DNA from: Phycomyces nitens
Lineage: Eukaryota > Mucoromycota > Mucoromycetes > Mucorales > Phycomycetaceae
Assembly: GCA_022702545.1 (NCBI GenBank)
Contig: JAHRBC010000006.1
Span: 2,542,001-2,606,000 of the forward strand
Direction of reading: 5' to 3'
DNA length: 64,000 nucleotides
Every line of letters begins with the position of its first letter. Position 1 is the stretch's first letter. The notes beneath the pieces were generated by a model. The model was not told the origin of the DNA, did no database searches, and worked only from the letters and a program-made list of their open reading frames with translations. Of this stretch, positions 1-12,117 are shown piece after piece. Made by a program: the position numbers and the translations under genes.

Positions 1-1353
1 ACGAATGATACCCTTGAAGGTCGTGGCGACGTTTGTGAAGTTTGCAATACCACCACCGATAAACAACAGCTTGCCATCGGGGTTGATGTTGCCACGTGTC
101 ATGAGGTCAAGAATGGTCTTTGCATACTCATAAGTCTGTGTCTCGGTAGGAGCACCAGAATACTCGCCATAGTTTGCAAGCTGGTCAGCATGGCCAAGAG
201 CAGCAATTGCGTCCGAATAGACGACAGAGGCACCACCACCAGCAACCATGGTCCAGATACGACCATCACGGTTAAGAACAGTAAGCTTGAGCGACGCGCC
301 AGTCTTGCTGTCGAGTTCCTGGATATAGGCCTCTTCCTTTGTGAGTTCGCGACCGAATGGGGCAGGGAATGCCATTGCAGGACCATGTTCACCAGAACCA
401 ACAAGACCACCGTGCTGAGGAGCGCGTGCAATAGCCCACTTTGGACCGGCCTCGAATTCTGCAGTCTGGTCAAGCTTTGCGGCGAGATCGAGATACATGA
501 CCTGGGGAGGCTGGCCATTTGCAGCATCTGTGACTACGAGGGGGTTGATTTCGAGGTATGTGAAATGCAAGTCGACGTAGACTGCATAGAGACGACTGAT
601 GAACTCAACAAGGACTGCGTGCTTGGCAGAGGGCACATCCTTGAGCAAAGAAGTGATGATGGACTGGGGACTAGGGAAACCTTCGTCTACTCTGACCAAG
701 AGCTTGAGGGCCTTTGCATCGACATCGCCGACATCGATACCACCTTCGTGAGTAAAGAGGATATAGTCGCCATCACGGTCAGAGTTGATGCAGATGTAGT
801 ACTCTGTGTTTGCAGGATGAGGGCAAAAGGGCTCTACAAGGAAAGTCTTGAGGATACCAGAGGTTCTCTCAATCTTTATTTTGATGTTAGTAATTCTGAT
901 GACCAAGCCCTCTCTGTCCCTCTCTCTCTGTCTGTCCCTCTCTCCGTCTCTCTCTCTCTCTCTCTCCATCTCTCTATCTCTCTATCTTTCGCTGGGGTTT
1001 ACCTTGACTTCCTTGCCGGCGCGTTCCTCAATCCAAGGACGAGCTTCCTTCCATGTCTTGTTGAGAGTCAAGAGACCGTGTTTTCCACGGCGCTTGATTA
1101 GCTGATCAGGCTTGGCTACAAGCTTATCAGTAAGGATCCAAGGATGGGTCCGCTCAAGAGTATCGAGCTGCTGCTTGAGAGCAACATCGAATGCAGCACC
1201 ACTAAGATGGGTATCGACATTGATATGGGCCAACTTGGTTGGGGCAGGCTGGAAAAGAGAAGTCTGGCTCTGATCGGCGGCCAATGGGGCGCGTAAGAGG
1301 TGATAGGCTAGCAGGAGCTTTCCATCGTATTCACGGATAGCCTTGGCAGACAT
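1..1353 (-). CDS. ATP-citrate lyase, N-terminal (ATP-grasp) part, cut by window start
   Basis: This enzyme makes cytosolic acetyl-CoA and oxaloacetate from citrate, ATP and CoA, feeding lipid and sterol synthesis. The start is the ATG at 1353 (begins [20 protein letters not shown]). Exon 1 is 1353-1003 and exon 2 runs from 873 through position 1, so the 3' part is missing. The 129-nt intron (1002-874) has a GTAAAC donor and an ACTAAC branch point. Visible family motifs are [59 protein letters not shown] and the start of the next domain ([19 protein letters not shown]). Ascomycetes split this enzyme into two genes, while animals and other fungi have one fused chain. The window ends before that can be decided. 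Confidence 0.95.
905..988. repeat. CT-rich simple repeat inside ATP-citrate lyase intron 1
   Basis: Degenerate (CT)n/(CTCTGTCC)n tract. It is GA-rich on the coding (minus) strand and fills most of the intron between donor and branch point. Confidence 0.9.
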
Positions 1354-2673
1354 GGTATATATGTTTGTATGAATATAAAGAAATCAGTAATATTAAGGCA
1401 TCTTATATTCTTTGTTGAGAGCCTTTTATATGAGTGACTTTTTAGCCATTACAAACCCCTTTCTCTACTATCTTTCTTGGACTGTTTCTTGAGCCGGATT
1501 TGATTGTCTATAAAAGGACACTTTCCGAGGGAAGCGAGCCGATTATGGCCTATTTCAAAAAATTGTATTTTCATACACCTACTCCCCCCAAATCCCCTTT
1601 TTTTTTTATATTATTTTTATTATTTTCTTGGCCGTATATCCTTATTTTATTTATTATCATGAAATCCAGTGAGAATCCCTTGGTCCCCAACATAAACCCT
1701 TTGGGGCTCTCAATATAAATGTAAATATATATTTTGTGGTAAATATCAAGAGAGATAAGAAACTCAGCAAAAAAATATTAGATACATGGATACATGGATA
1801 AATAGATAAATAGCAAATAAATAAATAAATAAATAGCAAATAAATAAATAAATAAATAATAAATAATATACAAAGTGATGTTCATTTTGTATACCCTTCA
1901 CAATTGACATTCATTTTTAATCGGATCGCTATGTATTATAAAATATGTATATAATATCTATATATCTACACACACATTTTTATATTTTTTATTTTTTATT
2001 TTTTATTTTTATTTGCGCTTTTTTAATTTCAAAAATCTTTTTTATTTTATATATAAATAAATAAAATATATATATATATATATAAAATAATTTAGCGCAA
2101 CCATATAAATGTGTATAAATATAAATAAAATATAAAATGAGAAAGGCATAGGAGATGCTTAAGAAAGAAAATAAAATAAAATAAAATAAAATAAAAAATA
2201 ATAATAATCTTGTAATAAACAAAAACAAAAAACAAAAAGAAAATAAAAAACGTCTGATTCTGTTTTCCCTTTTTCTCTTCTTTCTGGATATTACAATAAA
2301 GAAGTGTGGCGCTTTAGAAGAAGCATATGAAGAAGTTTAAAGATGATGAAGATGATAATGAAAAAGAAGCTCTATACAAAAAAGGAAAAAACAAGACCAA
2401 GAGGAATAAAATTGGGGGGAGGGGGGGGAGATGGTATAAAGAAGAAGAAGAAATATAAAAAAAAGGGGGGGGGGGGGTGTAATATGAAAGAAATGATATG
2501 CTTGAGTGTGTGGCAAATAAAATAATAGAATTGAGTTACTCGAAAATAGATTATCAAGCTCTTCATCTCAGCAATATATATAAATATATATATAAATATA
2601 TATATAATATAAAAAAAAGAAACATGCGAAATAATAATAAAAATAAAAAGTATGTATAGAATGTGAGTGGATC
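1354..2673. other. AT-rich intergenic region
   Basis: Upstream of ATP-citrate lyase and downstream of the zinc-finger gene. It holds AAATA/TAAA microsatellites (about 1790-1870 and 2165-2200), TA runs, a poly-G patch (2463-2478) and G/A-rich runs. The short ORFs here are low-complexity. I see no gene. Confidence 0.7.
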
Positions 2674-3787
2674 TTAGCAGCCAATAGATGAGTGGTTGTG
2701 CCAATTCATTCCGGGCATCGCATGTAGCTTGGTAAAGGACCCAGTGCTGTTGGTGGTGCTGGTGTGGTGGTGCTGTCGACGCCTACGGTCTTCAACACGT
2801 TGATGGGTTTTCATGTGTTGAGATAGATTGTCTGAGCGAGAAAAGGTTTTGGTGCATAGTGAACACGCAAAAGGGCGTTCGAGAGTGTGGATCCGCATAT
2901 GTCGTTTGAGATGTTCTAATCTCTTAAATTGTCTTTGACACTGGTGTACTGGGCATACATGAGATTTTAGGTTGATTGGAATCGAGGCACGTCTTGGTTC
3001 GTTGGCCATCACAAAGGGGGGGTAGCTGTTCAAGGAAGTGTTCATGGGGGACGATGAACTAGAGACCATTGAGGTTGGTGACATGGATGCCATGGATGAC
3101 ATGGTGTATCCAAAGGGCGATTGACTACTGTTACGACCATTGTCTCCAAAGAATGATGTGGCACCAACCTCGTGGTTCAGAAGCGAAGGTGCAGCGGATG
3201 GGCTAATTGGTGTTTGTAGTCCAGGGCGATAGTGATTTGTTAGAGGCCGCATATAGTTTTGTTGTTGGGTTTGTTGCTGTTGCTGTTGTTGTTGCTGTTG
3301 ATGGTGGTGATTTTGTTGGTGATTTTGTTGGGTGTGTTGGTGTTGGTGTTGGTGTTGCTGCTGCTGAACTTGGGCCTGGGCCTGGACTTGTGCCTGGGCC
3401 TGTGCTTGGGCTTGGGCCTGTGCCTGGGCTTGTGCTTGTGCTTGGGCCTGAGCGTGTACTTGAGCTTGAACTTGGGCTTGAACTTGGGCTTGTACTTGAG
3501 CCTGGGCCTGTGATTGAGCTTGAGCTTGAGCCTGGGCCTGTGCTTGGGCCTGTGCCTGTGCTTGAGCTTGAGCTTGGGCCTGTGCTTGAGCTTGAGCCTG
3601 TACTTGAGCATGAGCTTGGGCGTGTGCCTGAGCTTGGGCCTGTGCCTGTGCCTGAACTTGTGCCTGGGCCTGAACTTGTGCCTGGGCCTGTGCCTGTGCC
3701 TGAGCTTGAGCCTGTGCCTGAGCTTGGGCTTGAGCTTGGGCTTGAGACTGAGCTTGAGACTGAGCTTGGGCTTGTGCTTGGGCCTGC

Positions 3788-3820
<33 letters not shown>

Positions 3821-5153
3821 ACTTGCTGCTGCTGTTGCACTTGCTGGTGTTGTTGAACCTGTTGCTGCTGATGGTGCAACTGGGCATGATATTCCTCCTA
3901 ATCCATAAATAAATAAATTAATTAATAAACTATATAACAATATAACAATAGAAAATTCCTACCTCGGGGTATGCCTGGCGATGATCATACATTGTCTGAT
4001 AGTTCACCACGTCAAATGAATTCTGCTTGGCAAAATACCCATTGTGAGTGCGTTCGGGATCATACATTTGTGAGGCAACTGTCATCAATGGACTGGTGCT
4101 GCTTCCGCTGTTTGCATTATTTTTGGCCCCAGAAGCACCCTGCGAAGATCGTCGTTTCTGGATCGCATTCTTCTTTGTGTGCGTTCTAAAATGAGCATTA
4201 AAGTTGTCCGATCGACTAAAGCTCTTTCCACAGCCTGGATATTGACATATATGGGGCCTCTCTCCAGTATGGACAAACATGTGTCTCTTGAGATGCTCGA
4301 AGCGCTTGAAGCTCCATCCACAGTATGGATATTTGCATCCATGCTTGTGCTGAGTGACTGGGCCTTGGATAGGCTGCTGTTGCTGATGCTGGTGCTGCTG
4401 CTGGTGCTGCTGCTGATGCTGTTGGTGGTGGTTGAATATCCTGTTTCGCTTGCCAATAACTACCTTTGGATCGGCAAACATCCCATTGTTCTCACCATCA
4501 GAATGAAGAAACCCATAGTCTTGGCGCGAGGATGTCGAAGATGAGGATGAGGCAGCCACAGCAGCAGCAGCGGCCACGGCAGCAGCAGCAGCAGTGCTGG
4601 CTGGAGTATTCACATTTGGCGAATATGTTTCATGGTTACATTGATCGACAGACATGGCAGAACACGAACTACGACGGTATTGATCCTGACGTTCGTTGAT
4701 TGAGTGCGAGATGCTGCCGAAACTAAAAGGACCGACATCTACAGAGAACTTGCGTTTGAAGTGAAGGGAGTCTAGGAGGATCGATGGTGGTGAGACGGCT
4801 GGGGTCAGGGGTGGAGACATGTTCTGGCTGTAAAGTCCGTTTTGGATCATTGCTTGGTTGTATGAATAGAGATGGGCTGATGAAGGTGGAGGCAGATAGG
4901 ATGCTGGAGGAGGCATTGATTGATGATACTGACGCTGGCTCTGGGTCTGGCTCTGGGTCTGGCTATGGGTCTGGCTCTGGCTTTGGCTCTGGGCGCACTC
5001 TTGCGACTGGTACTGAACATCCTCTTGTTTGTCGTTGATTGGTGTAGATGGTGGAGGTGTCTTTAATTCTAGCTGAGGCAACATTGTGATACTGGGCAAT
5101 TTCTCTGGCGTGGTCGGTGCTGTTGTGGTTTCATATGTCGAGAGTGAGTCCAT
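2674..5153 (-). CDS. C2H2 zinc-finger transcription factor, Gln-rich, two finger pairs
   Basis: Predicted nuclear DNA-binding regulator of 804 residues. Exon 1 is 5153-3963 and exon 2 is 3897-2674, joined in phase 0 by a 65-nt GTAGGA...TTAG intron. Finger pair 1 (about residues 274-326) has C-x4-C fingers with [19 protein letters not shown] and [15 protein letters not shown]. Finger pair 2 (about 712-762) has [19 protein letters not shown] and [15 protein letters not shown]. The KRxEHLKRH...FSRSDNL signature resembles the finger pairs of fungal Ste12, Msn2/Com2 and related regulators, so orthology cannot be assigned. Between the pairs lies a roughly 140-residue Ala-Gln dipeptide tract flanked by polyQ and His/Gln. 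The N terminus carries a short QSQ-type repeat and an Ala run. DNA target and pathway are unknown. Confidence 0.88.
3366..3786 (-). repeat. Hexanucleotide repeat coding for (Ala-Gln)n
   Basis: About 70 imperfect copies of a 6-bp unit (GCYCAR on the coding strand), with occasional Val, Ser or His in place of Ala. Because the unit has no stop in most frames, long meaningless ORFs appear in the other frames and on the opposite strand. PolyQ tracts adjoin it on both sides. Confidence 0.95.
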
Positions 5154-5480
5154 TATTGTATATTGATGATTGTCGAGATTCTCTTTATTCCTTTTGATCA
5201 GTTGAATAAATAAAAAAGAAAAAGAAAAAAAGAAGGGGTCCTTTTTTGTGTGGCCTTTGAAAGAAGAAAGACAATGGATTCCAGGGATATGCTTTTATAA
5301 GTTGCAAAAAATAATACTAATACTAATAATACTAATAATAATAATAATAGCAATAATAATAGCAATAGCAATAGCAATTAAATAGAAAGAAAAGAGTTGG
5401 CCAAAATAGACTGATCGGCGTGTAGGATAAGGGATAAAATAGCAAGTTTTTATTTTATTTTATAACCAGAAATATATATA

Positions 5481-5522
<42 letters not shown>

Positions 5523-7473
5523 AAACAGCAGAGATGGACATATTCAAACAGATGGAGAGAGAGAAAAATATATAGATACCAACATATAATGAAAATTAAG
5601 AAAGGTCTAGCCCTATGTACACATGTGGAAGATGGTAAACCTTTTTGCAAGGGTTAAAATAGATAGGATTTATATCATAATTATATAAAAAAATAAATAA
5701 ATTGGCAGTATTTCAATAGATCGATCAAGAAGCCCTTTTGTCTTGCCCCTCATTTCACTAATCATCCATGAGCCAGAAACTATTTATGAAGTTGAACGGC
5801 TAAAGGGGTATTTTATTTTCTCAAAAAATATATATCTCCAAGTGTATCATCTTGAGCTCCTAGATTTATAGCAGTAAGAAGGGAATAATGCATGGCTGTA
5901 AGAGTGCCATTTCTGTCAGTGTAGATCATTTTGTTCCAAAATAATATACAAATCTATACTTTCTCTTACTCCCTTTACAATATGTTGCAATATGTCCTAA
6001 ACAAGCCATCAGGAATGACATTAACTATATCTACAATATCATCATTGATCAATCCCACTAATGCTTCTGTTGACTGTCTTTCCTTTTCTTTTTGGTTGCT
6101 GCTGTTGCTGTTGCTGCTGTTGCTGTCAAATCCAGAATAAGAAAAAAACAAAAAATAAACGACGTCCTCTTCCTCCTCCCCCTCCTTTTTTTTATTGGTA
6201 TTCTTTGTCATCCTGGGTCTCTGGGGCCACTACGCGCATTGACCATAATATCTATGAAGAGCAGTGGTAAGCAAGAGATATATATATAAAGTGTGATATA
6301 GACATATATATAATGTACTCGCACGTTCTCTTTGTCGATCTATATATGTATATATGTGTATATATGTTCAAGGGGATAACCGTCATAAAAATAAATAAAT
6401 AAACGCAAAACCTCGTGCCTAATAAACCTGTGGAAAAGGCATAGAGCAGCCTGTTAAAGAAGTACTCCAAAAAGAACACTATATACATTTATTCACCTAT
6501 ATTTGCTATACATACATATATATGTATATGTATATACACACACATATCTACAGCTATAGGATACAGAGATCAATATACATTTCCATGTAAATTAGTACTA
6601 GTACTAGTATTAGGATTAGTATTAGTATTAGGATTATTGGTATTAATAATAAAATTCTGTAATTAATGCTGTTTTCATGCAGCCTATAAAAGATTATTAA
6701 GAAATCTCAGGAGTAAAATAGCAAAAAATAAAAAAAAAGCTTTTTATACAAATCTTTAAGCTTGGTCAAATCAAGTCAATCCACGCCAGACTTCTTCTTA
6801 CATATATAAACACATGCAAGATAATGTGGATATAAATAGTTGTATTATAACTTGCTTTAAATGGAACCCCCTTTTATACTGACGATATGAAAAAAGTATA
6901 TTGCTTTGGCCAAACAGACAGGCTCGACAATGGAAATTGAATCTCAGAATCGAGGGTGGTGCTAATCTGACGAAATTAGTAAATGTGATTGGATGATTGG
7001 TATAATGGATTGTGGGTATTTAAGGTTGGATCACTTGCACGGCAAGATGTAAAGGTGATTGTATTTTTTATTTTATTTCGATATTTCGCATTTAAACTTT
7101 TGCGTTTTCAGTCAATCAAGTGATGTGCGAATATCCTTGTTTTTCATTTCACTTTACTTTACTTCACTTCATTTTATATAGAATTATATTAATTGTCAAG
7201 GCATATTATTATTAATAATGTTATTATTATTTGAATGCAACTAAAAAATTGTGCAATCGTCTACTGTGATTCCCTATTAAATTCCAATTCAACTGATGGA
7301 CTTTGGGCCAATCTCTCCATCAGGCGATGTCACCATACGTATTGGAAAAGGTGCACAAGTGGCTGGCGATTTTTTTTTTCGGTTTTATTTTATTTTTTAT
7401 TTGTAACATATAATTCAATCAGTTTGATTATTTTCTCTCTCTCTCTATTTCTTTCTGCAAATCAATCTCGAAA
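5154..7473. other. Shared upstream region of zinc-finger and eEF1B-gamma genes
   Basis: Divergent intergenic region of 2.3 kb. It contains an AATAAT/AGCAAT tract (5310-5380), a long (TA)n run (about 5468-5520), a CTG/TTG tract (6094-6127), AT-rich palindromic TATATA runs and pyrimidine-rich DNA just before the eEF1B-gamma start. The short ORFs show no recognisable protein. I see no gene. Confidence 0.6.
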
Positions 7474-8939
7474 ATGCGTTCTCTCGGTGTAAGAAAAAAG
7501 GAGGAGGAGGAGGAGGAGGAGGGGATTCTCGATCCACAAGATGTGTACATATAGTGAGTAAAGACAGATATTAATCTTTATTGTTCCAAAAGGTCATCAA
7601 ATCCTATCCCAACAACCCTCGTGTGGCAAAGGCTCTAATCGCCGTAAGTCTCTCTACTCAAAATACTCGTGTATTATTATTTCGCGTCTAAAACCAAAAT
7701 AATCCCCCTTTTGAAGGCTGCGTTCACCGGCGCCACGTTTGATGTCCAGCCCATCAATCTTGCCACCGACAGAGATGCCGAGTTTTATGCCAAGCATCCT
7801 CTGGGAAAGGTCCCCGTGTTTGAGAGCGCAGAGGTCGATCTGTTCGAGTCCTCTTCGATCGCCTACTATGGTAAATAAACATCTACAATAATATCCAAGG
7901 CATCTCTGACAGACAAAGTTATTTAGCTGCCTCCCAGGAGCACTCGCGTCTCTTGGGCTTCACTCCTGTTGACAAGGCTTTGATCATCCAGTACGTCTTG
8001 TTCGCTGAGAACGAAATCCATACTCCTACTAGCGAGTGGCTCCTTCCCCTCCGTGGCCTCCGTCCTTACCTCAAGCCTAATGTCGATGCTGCCCAAGACA
8101 AGGTCAAGCGTACCCTTGGTGCCCTTGACAAGATCCTCTTGACAAAGACTTATTTGGTTGGCGAAGAGATCACCTTTGCCGATATCTCTGTCGTCTGTGC
8201 TCTGGTTCACTTGTTCACCCTCATCCTCGACCAGCCTCTCCGCAACGAGTACAAGAATGTCACACGTTACTTTAGGACCCTGGTCGGCCAGAAGCACTTC
8301 AAGGCCCATCTCGGTGAGATCACCCTCTGCGAGACCGCTCTCAAGTACACTCCCCCCAAGAAGGAGAAGAAGGAAGTCAAGAAAGAAGAGCCCAAGAAGG
8401 AAGCAAAGAAGGAAAAGAAGAAGGAAGAGCCCAAGGTCGATGACGAGGATGACACTCCCAAGCCTGCCCCCAAGGTCAAGTCGCCTCTGGACCTCTTGCC
8501 TCCCTCAAAGTTTGTCATGGACGAGTGGAAGCGCATGTACTCCAACAACAAGACCGATGTTGCAATGAAGTGGTTCTGGGAGAACCATGATCCCCAGGGT
8601 TACTCTCTCTGGCGCGTGGACTACAAGTACAATGATGAGCTCACTATTGTGTTTATGTCTTGCAACCTCATCGGTGGCTTCTTTGCTCGTCTTGAGCGCG
8701 CACGCAAGTATGCATTTGGTTCGTTGATTGTGTGTGGTGAGAACAACAACAACTCCATTTCTGGCTACTTCCTTATCCGTGGCCAGACTATTCCCGAGGA
8801 GGTTTACGATGCCGCCGATTTCGAGTCCTACAAGTTCACAAAGATCGAGCCCTCCCAGTACGAGCAGAAGAAGGATGAGATTTACAAGTACATGGCCTGG
8901 GAAGTTGAAGGCTGCCAGGATGGCAAGATCTTCAAGTAG
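7474..8939 (+). CDS. Translation elongation factor eEF1B gamma subunit
   Basis: Gamma subunit of the complex that recharges eEF1A with GTP during translation elongation. It has 410 residues. Exons: 7474-7488, 7593-7643, 7717-7870, 7927-8939. The first coding exon is only 15 nt (MRSLG), chosen because it joins in frame to VIKSYPNNPRVAKALIA, the usual N terminus. The GST-like N domain spans about residues 1-80 (GKVPVFE, ESSSIAYY) and the GST-like C domain about 90-215 (TYLVGEEITFADI). A Lys/Glu-rich linker follows (about 217-250), then the conserved EF1G C-terminal domain (WKRMYSN, WRVDYKYNDELT, GQTIPEEVYDAADFESYKFT). The gene has strong codon bias, consistent with high expression. Very secure. 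Confidence 0.97.
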
Positions 8940-9651
8940 AAATAATAATATTAATATTAATAATATTAGTAAAAAGTTAAAGATCCCAAAATGATTTATT
9001 GTACTATTTGTTTTTCTACATGTAAAAATACCAAAAAGATCTCTCTCTCTCTATATATCTCTATCTATCTCTATCTATCTCTATCTCGATCTCTCTAGCT
9101 CTATCTCTTTTGAGAGGGAATGTGTCATTCCATGTCATTGAATGTTGTTACGCAAAACAAAAAGATTTCTTGTTTGTTGTGAATCTCTAGAGTTACATAA
9201 TTCTGGCCAGTTATCAATTCGGGCATTCTGATTTGTCGATGCAAAGTAATGGAAGTTTCCAGTTCATTTTGATGACAATCTGGAAATCATTTATGCATAT
9301 GACGGTCGGGGTGTTTTAGAGCATAAAGCAGAAATTCGACATTTCAGGTCGGAATTGTTTCAAACTTTTTTTGGGTTTTTAGCCAATAAGGATTGATTTA
9401 TTTGATTAATAGAAAATTGCAAATTCTAATAAAAATAATAAAAACAGTGTTTGGTGACATTTAATATTTAATATTTAATAATAATAATAATAATAATAGT
9501 AATAATAATAGTAATAGTAATATATAAAAAAGGATTCTATACAAAAACGAGGCAGTGTAGAGGGAATAAAAAGGAAATGAGGATGCGGATAATAACAGTT
9601 ATAGTAAAAAAAAGAAAAGAAAAGAAAGATAGATAATAATAGAGTGTTTTT
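8940..9651. other. Convergent intergenic region
   Basis: Lies between the 3' ends of eEF1B-gamma and aspartate kinase. It has a CT/TATC-rich stretch (9040-9110) and an AAT/AGT trinucleotide tract (9465-9525). I see no gene. Confidence 0.6.
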
Positions 9652-11458
9652 TTAATTCATGACTGATCGCAGACTGGGAAGGATAATCTTGCTGCGTTTG
9701 CTCAACAATTGGTCGTGGATCACATTAAGAGCCGTAATGGCACTAGACTCTGCAATTACACACGAGATATTGATTTCCGAGGCTCCCTGGGAGATCATCT
9801 CGATATTGACACCTGCAGAAGCCAATGTGGTGAACATCATGCCCGAAATACCAACCATGTTCTTCATCTGCTTGCCAACAAGCGAAAGAATGGCCATGTT
9901 CTTGAGGATATCAACCTAATACACATACAAAATTAATATCAGATCCTGGGGCTTCAAGGGCATTCTTTATTTTACCTGTCCAACACGGCGCAGATCTGCA
10001 ATAACACGTTCGAGATCCTTGTCTTCACTGTCGGTACCCAACGCCATTGACACATGGACTTCTGATGTAGAAATGAGATCGACAACGATGCCATATCGGT
10101 CAAGGGTGCTAAAGATCTGGGCAAAGAATCCATGGCTCACACTCTTGCGATTAGAGTGCACGTTGAGTACAATCACATTGTCCTTGATGGTAACGGCAGT
10201 AGGGTACTTGCGAGACAAGTCAAGCGAATATCCGTTCTCGGCCAAGACCTTTGGCGAATGAGGAGGGGTCGAGGTACCATCCTTATTAATAGTGTCGGTA
10301 GGGAAGATGATCGTGCCTTGACCACGAGGATTCTCAACGTTCTTGATACGGATAGGAATATGGGACCGAATCACTTGCTCCATAGTAAAGGGGTGAATGA
10401 CTTCTGAACCATAGTAGGTCAGTTCGGAAGCCTCTTCGGGAGTAATGATTGGCAGCAGACGGGCTGTCTTGACCTTGCGAGGGTCAGCAGTAAAGATGCC
10501 ATCAACTTCCTTCCAAATCTGAAGTTCTTCGGCGCCCAAACCAACTGCAGTCAAAGCGGCTGTCAGATCAGTGTAACCGCGACCAACGGTATTTAACAAA
10601 CTACCAGGGACGATGCCAAAGAAGCCTGTTTGGAATAATTGTCAACACACTTGATTAGACTGACTGACTGCCAGCAATTTTACCTGTCACAACTGGGACC
10701 TTGTTTCCACACTTGTTTACAGCCTCAGCCATACGCTTGGCCAGGTAGTCGTAAAAGGTCTGGTCAAGCACTTCGAATTCCTTGTCAATGATGTTTTCGA
10801 GCGACACAAACATGGACTCGACACCCTATATATATATTATGGTTTTAATTTGCCATTGACTATTGACCATTGGCCATTTAATCAATTGGCTTACCCTATC
10901 CTGAAGGACAGCAGCGACAATACGACAAGCAAGTTTCTCTCCGGCACCAATGATGATATCGCGAGAACGTGGTGAGATTTCATTGATAATCTGGGCAGCT
11001 TCCAAGAATGATTTCAACTTTGAACAATCGTATTCAATGTCGCTCTTGAGATTGCGACGGATATCTGCATTGATGATCATGTCGTCTGCAACCTTGAGAT
11101 GATCGTCAAGGATCTCTTTAATGATATTGAGGTACTCCTGAGATCCAGGACGCAGGGCATCGTTGGCAGCACGGATCAATCGGTTAGTCGTGCCGGTCTG
11201 TTTGCTCTCACCGCTGCGGGCAGAGCAGACAACAACCAGGCGATTCTGCTTTACATACTCCCTAAAATTAATTAATAAATTTCATTAATTTATTATGAGA
11301 TTCCACAGATCTGCATACATGATGGGTTTTGGGCAGCTTGCTTACTTGACAACCTGTGTGGCAATGGTGTCCAGGAACTTTCCAATGCTTGTTCCTCCAA
11401 ACTTTTGGACAACCCAAGGCAAGTCTGGTACATTACAATAGGGCTTTGGGGCTGACAT
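9652..11458 (-). CDS. HOM3: Aspartate kinase (monofunctional)
   Basis: First step of the threonine/methionine branch: phosphorylates aspartate to aspartyl-4-phosphate. It has 511 residues. Exons on the minus strand: 11458-11346, 11261-10895, 10825-10684, 10625-9976, 9915-9652, all phases consistent. The kinase signature KFGGTSIG is at residues 19-26. Later motifs include VVVCSARSGE, GVESMFVSLENI, VPGSLLNTVGRGYTDLTA and WKEVDGIFTADPR. The C-terminal third carries the paired ACT regulatory domains (VTIKDNVIVLNVHSN; LSLVGKQMKNMVGISG), the usual site of threonine feedback. No homoserine dehydrogenase domain follows, so this is the fungal stand-alone form, like yeast Hom3 (about 527 residues). Confidence 0.96.
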
Positions 11459-12117
11459 TATTACTATTATTTAATGGGGTAATATATAGGAATATATTAC
11501 AGGAAGTGTAATTGGAAATGTAAAGCAGAAGAAAGAGAAGGAAGGAATGGATGTGGAATAAAGGTTTATATGAAATTTTTACCAAAAGGAAAAAAAATAG
11601 TGAGTCAAGGCTAGTCAATCGAAGCAACTCCAGCCAATGGGTCATGGAGATCTGACTGGTTGTAGATCCGCTTATCAGCTTAGTGGTCCGCTTCAAGAAA
11701 CACACAATTGTTGCACAGTCAGCAATGCCACATATTTATATACATATATTTATACATATAAATATTTACACAGCAAAAAAACAACGACAAGAAAAGAGAC
11801 ATTTGGACATTTGGACATTAAGATTGTGGTAGTAATAACGATATTTTTCTATCATGGAACACCAATCTGTCTCAATTTCAATTGGTCGGCAAGGACCGGA
11901 AAGTATAGGCATTCTCTCTCGTTTTTTATTTTATTTGACGGCGAGCCATTTCGCGAATCCAAATCCAAATTGACATACATATGTATATATAGAGGTGCTT
12001 ATACTACTATTACTATTACTACTACTAAAACGATAATTAAAAGGCTGTTCCAGCAGCTCACTTTTTATTGACATTTTTCACTAGTAGTAAGTAAGTACTA
12101 AGGATCCATTATTGTAT
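11459..12117. other. Intergenic region between aspartate kinase start and cyclin C end
   Basis: Probable promoter of aspartate kinase. It contains AT-rich TATATA runs (11735-11765) and an ACTATT tract (12000-12020). Short ORFs only; no gene recognised. Confidence 0.55.

Noticed and set aside
190..1101. 303-codon plus-strand ORF over the ATP-citrate lyase gene
   Set aside because: It is antisense to a well-conserved coding exon and runs into the CT-rich intron, with no family motif.
8158..8568. Arg/Ser-rich ORF inside eEF1B-gamma
   Set aside because: Frame shadow of the Lys/Glu-rich linker.
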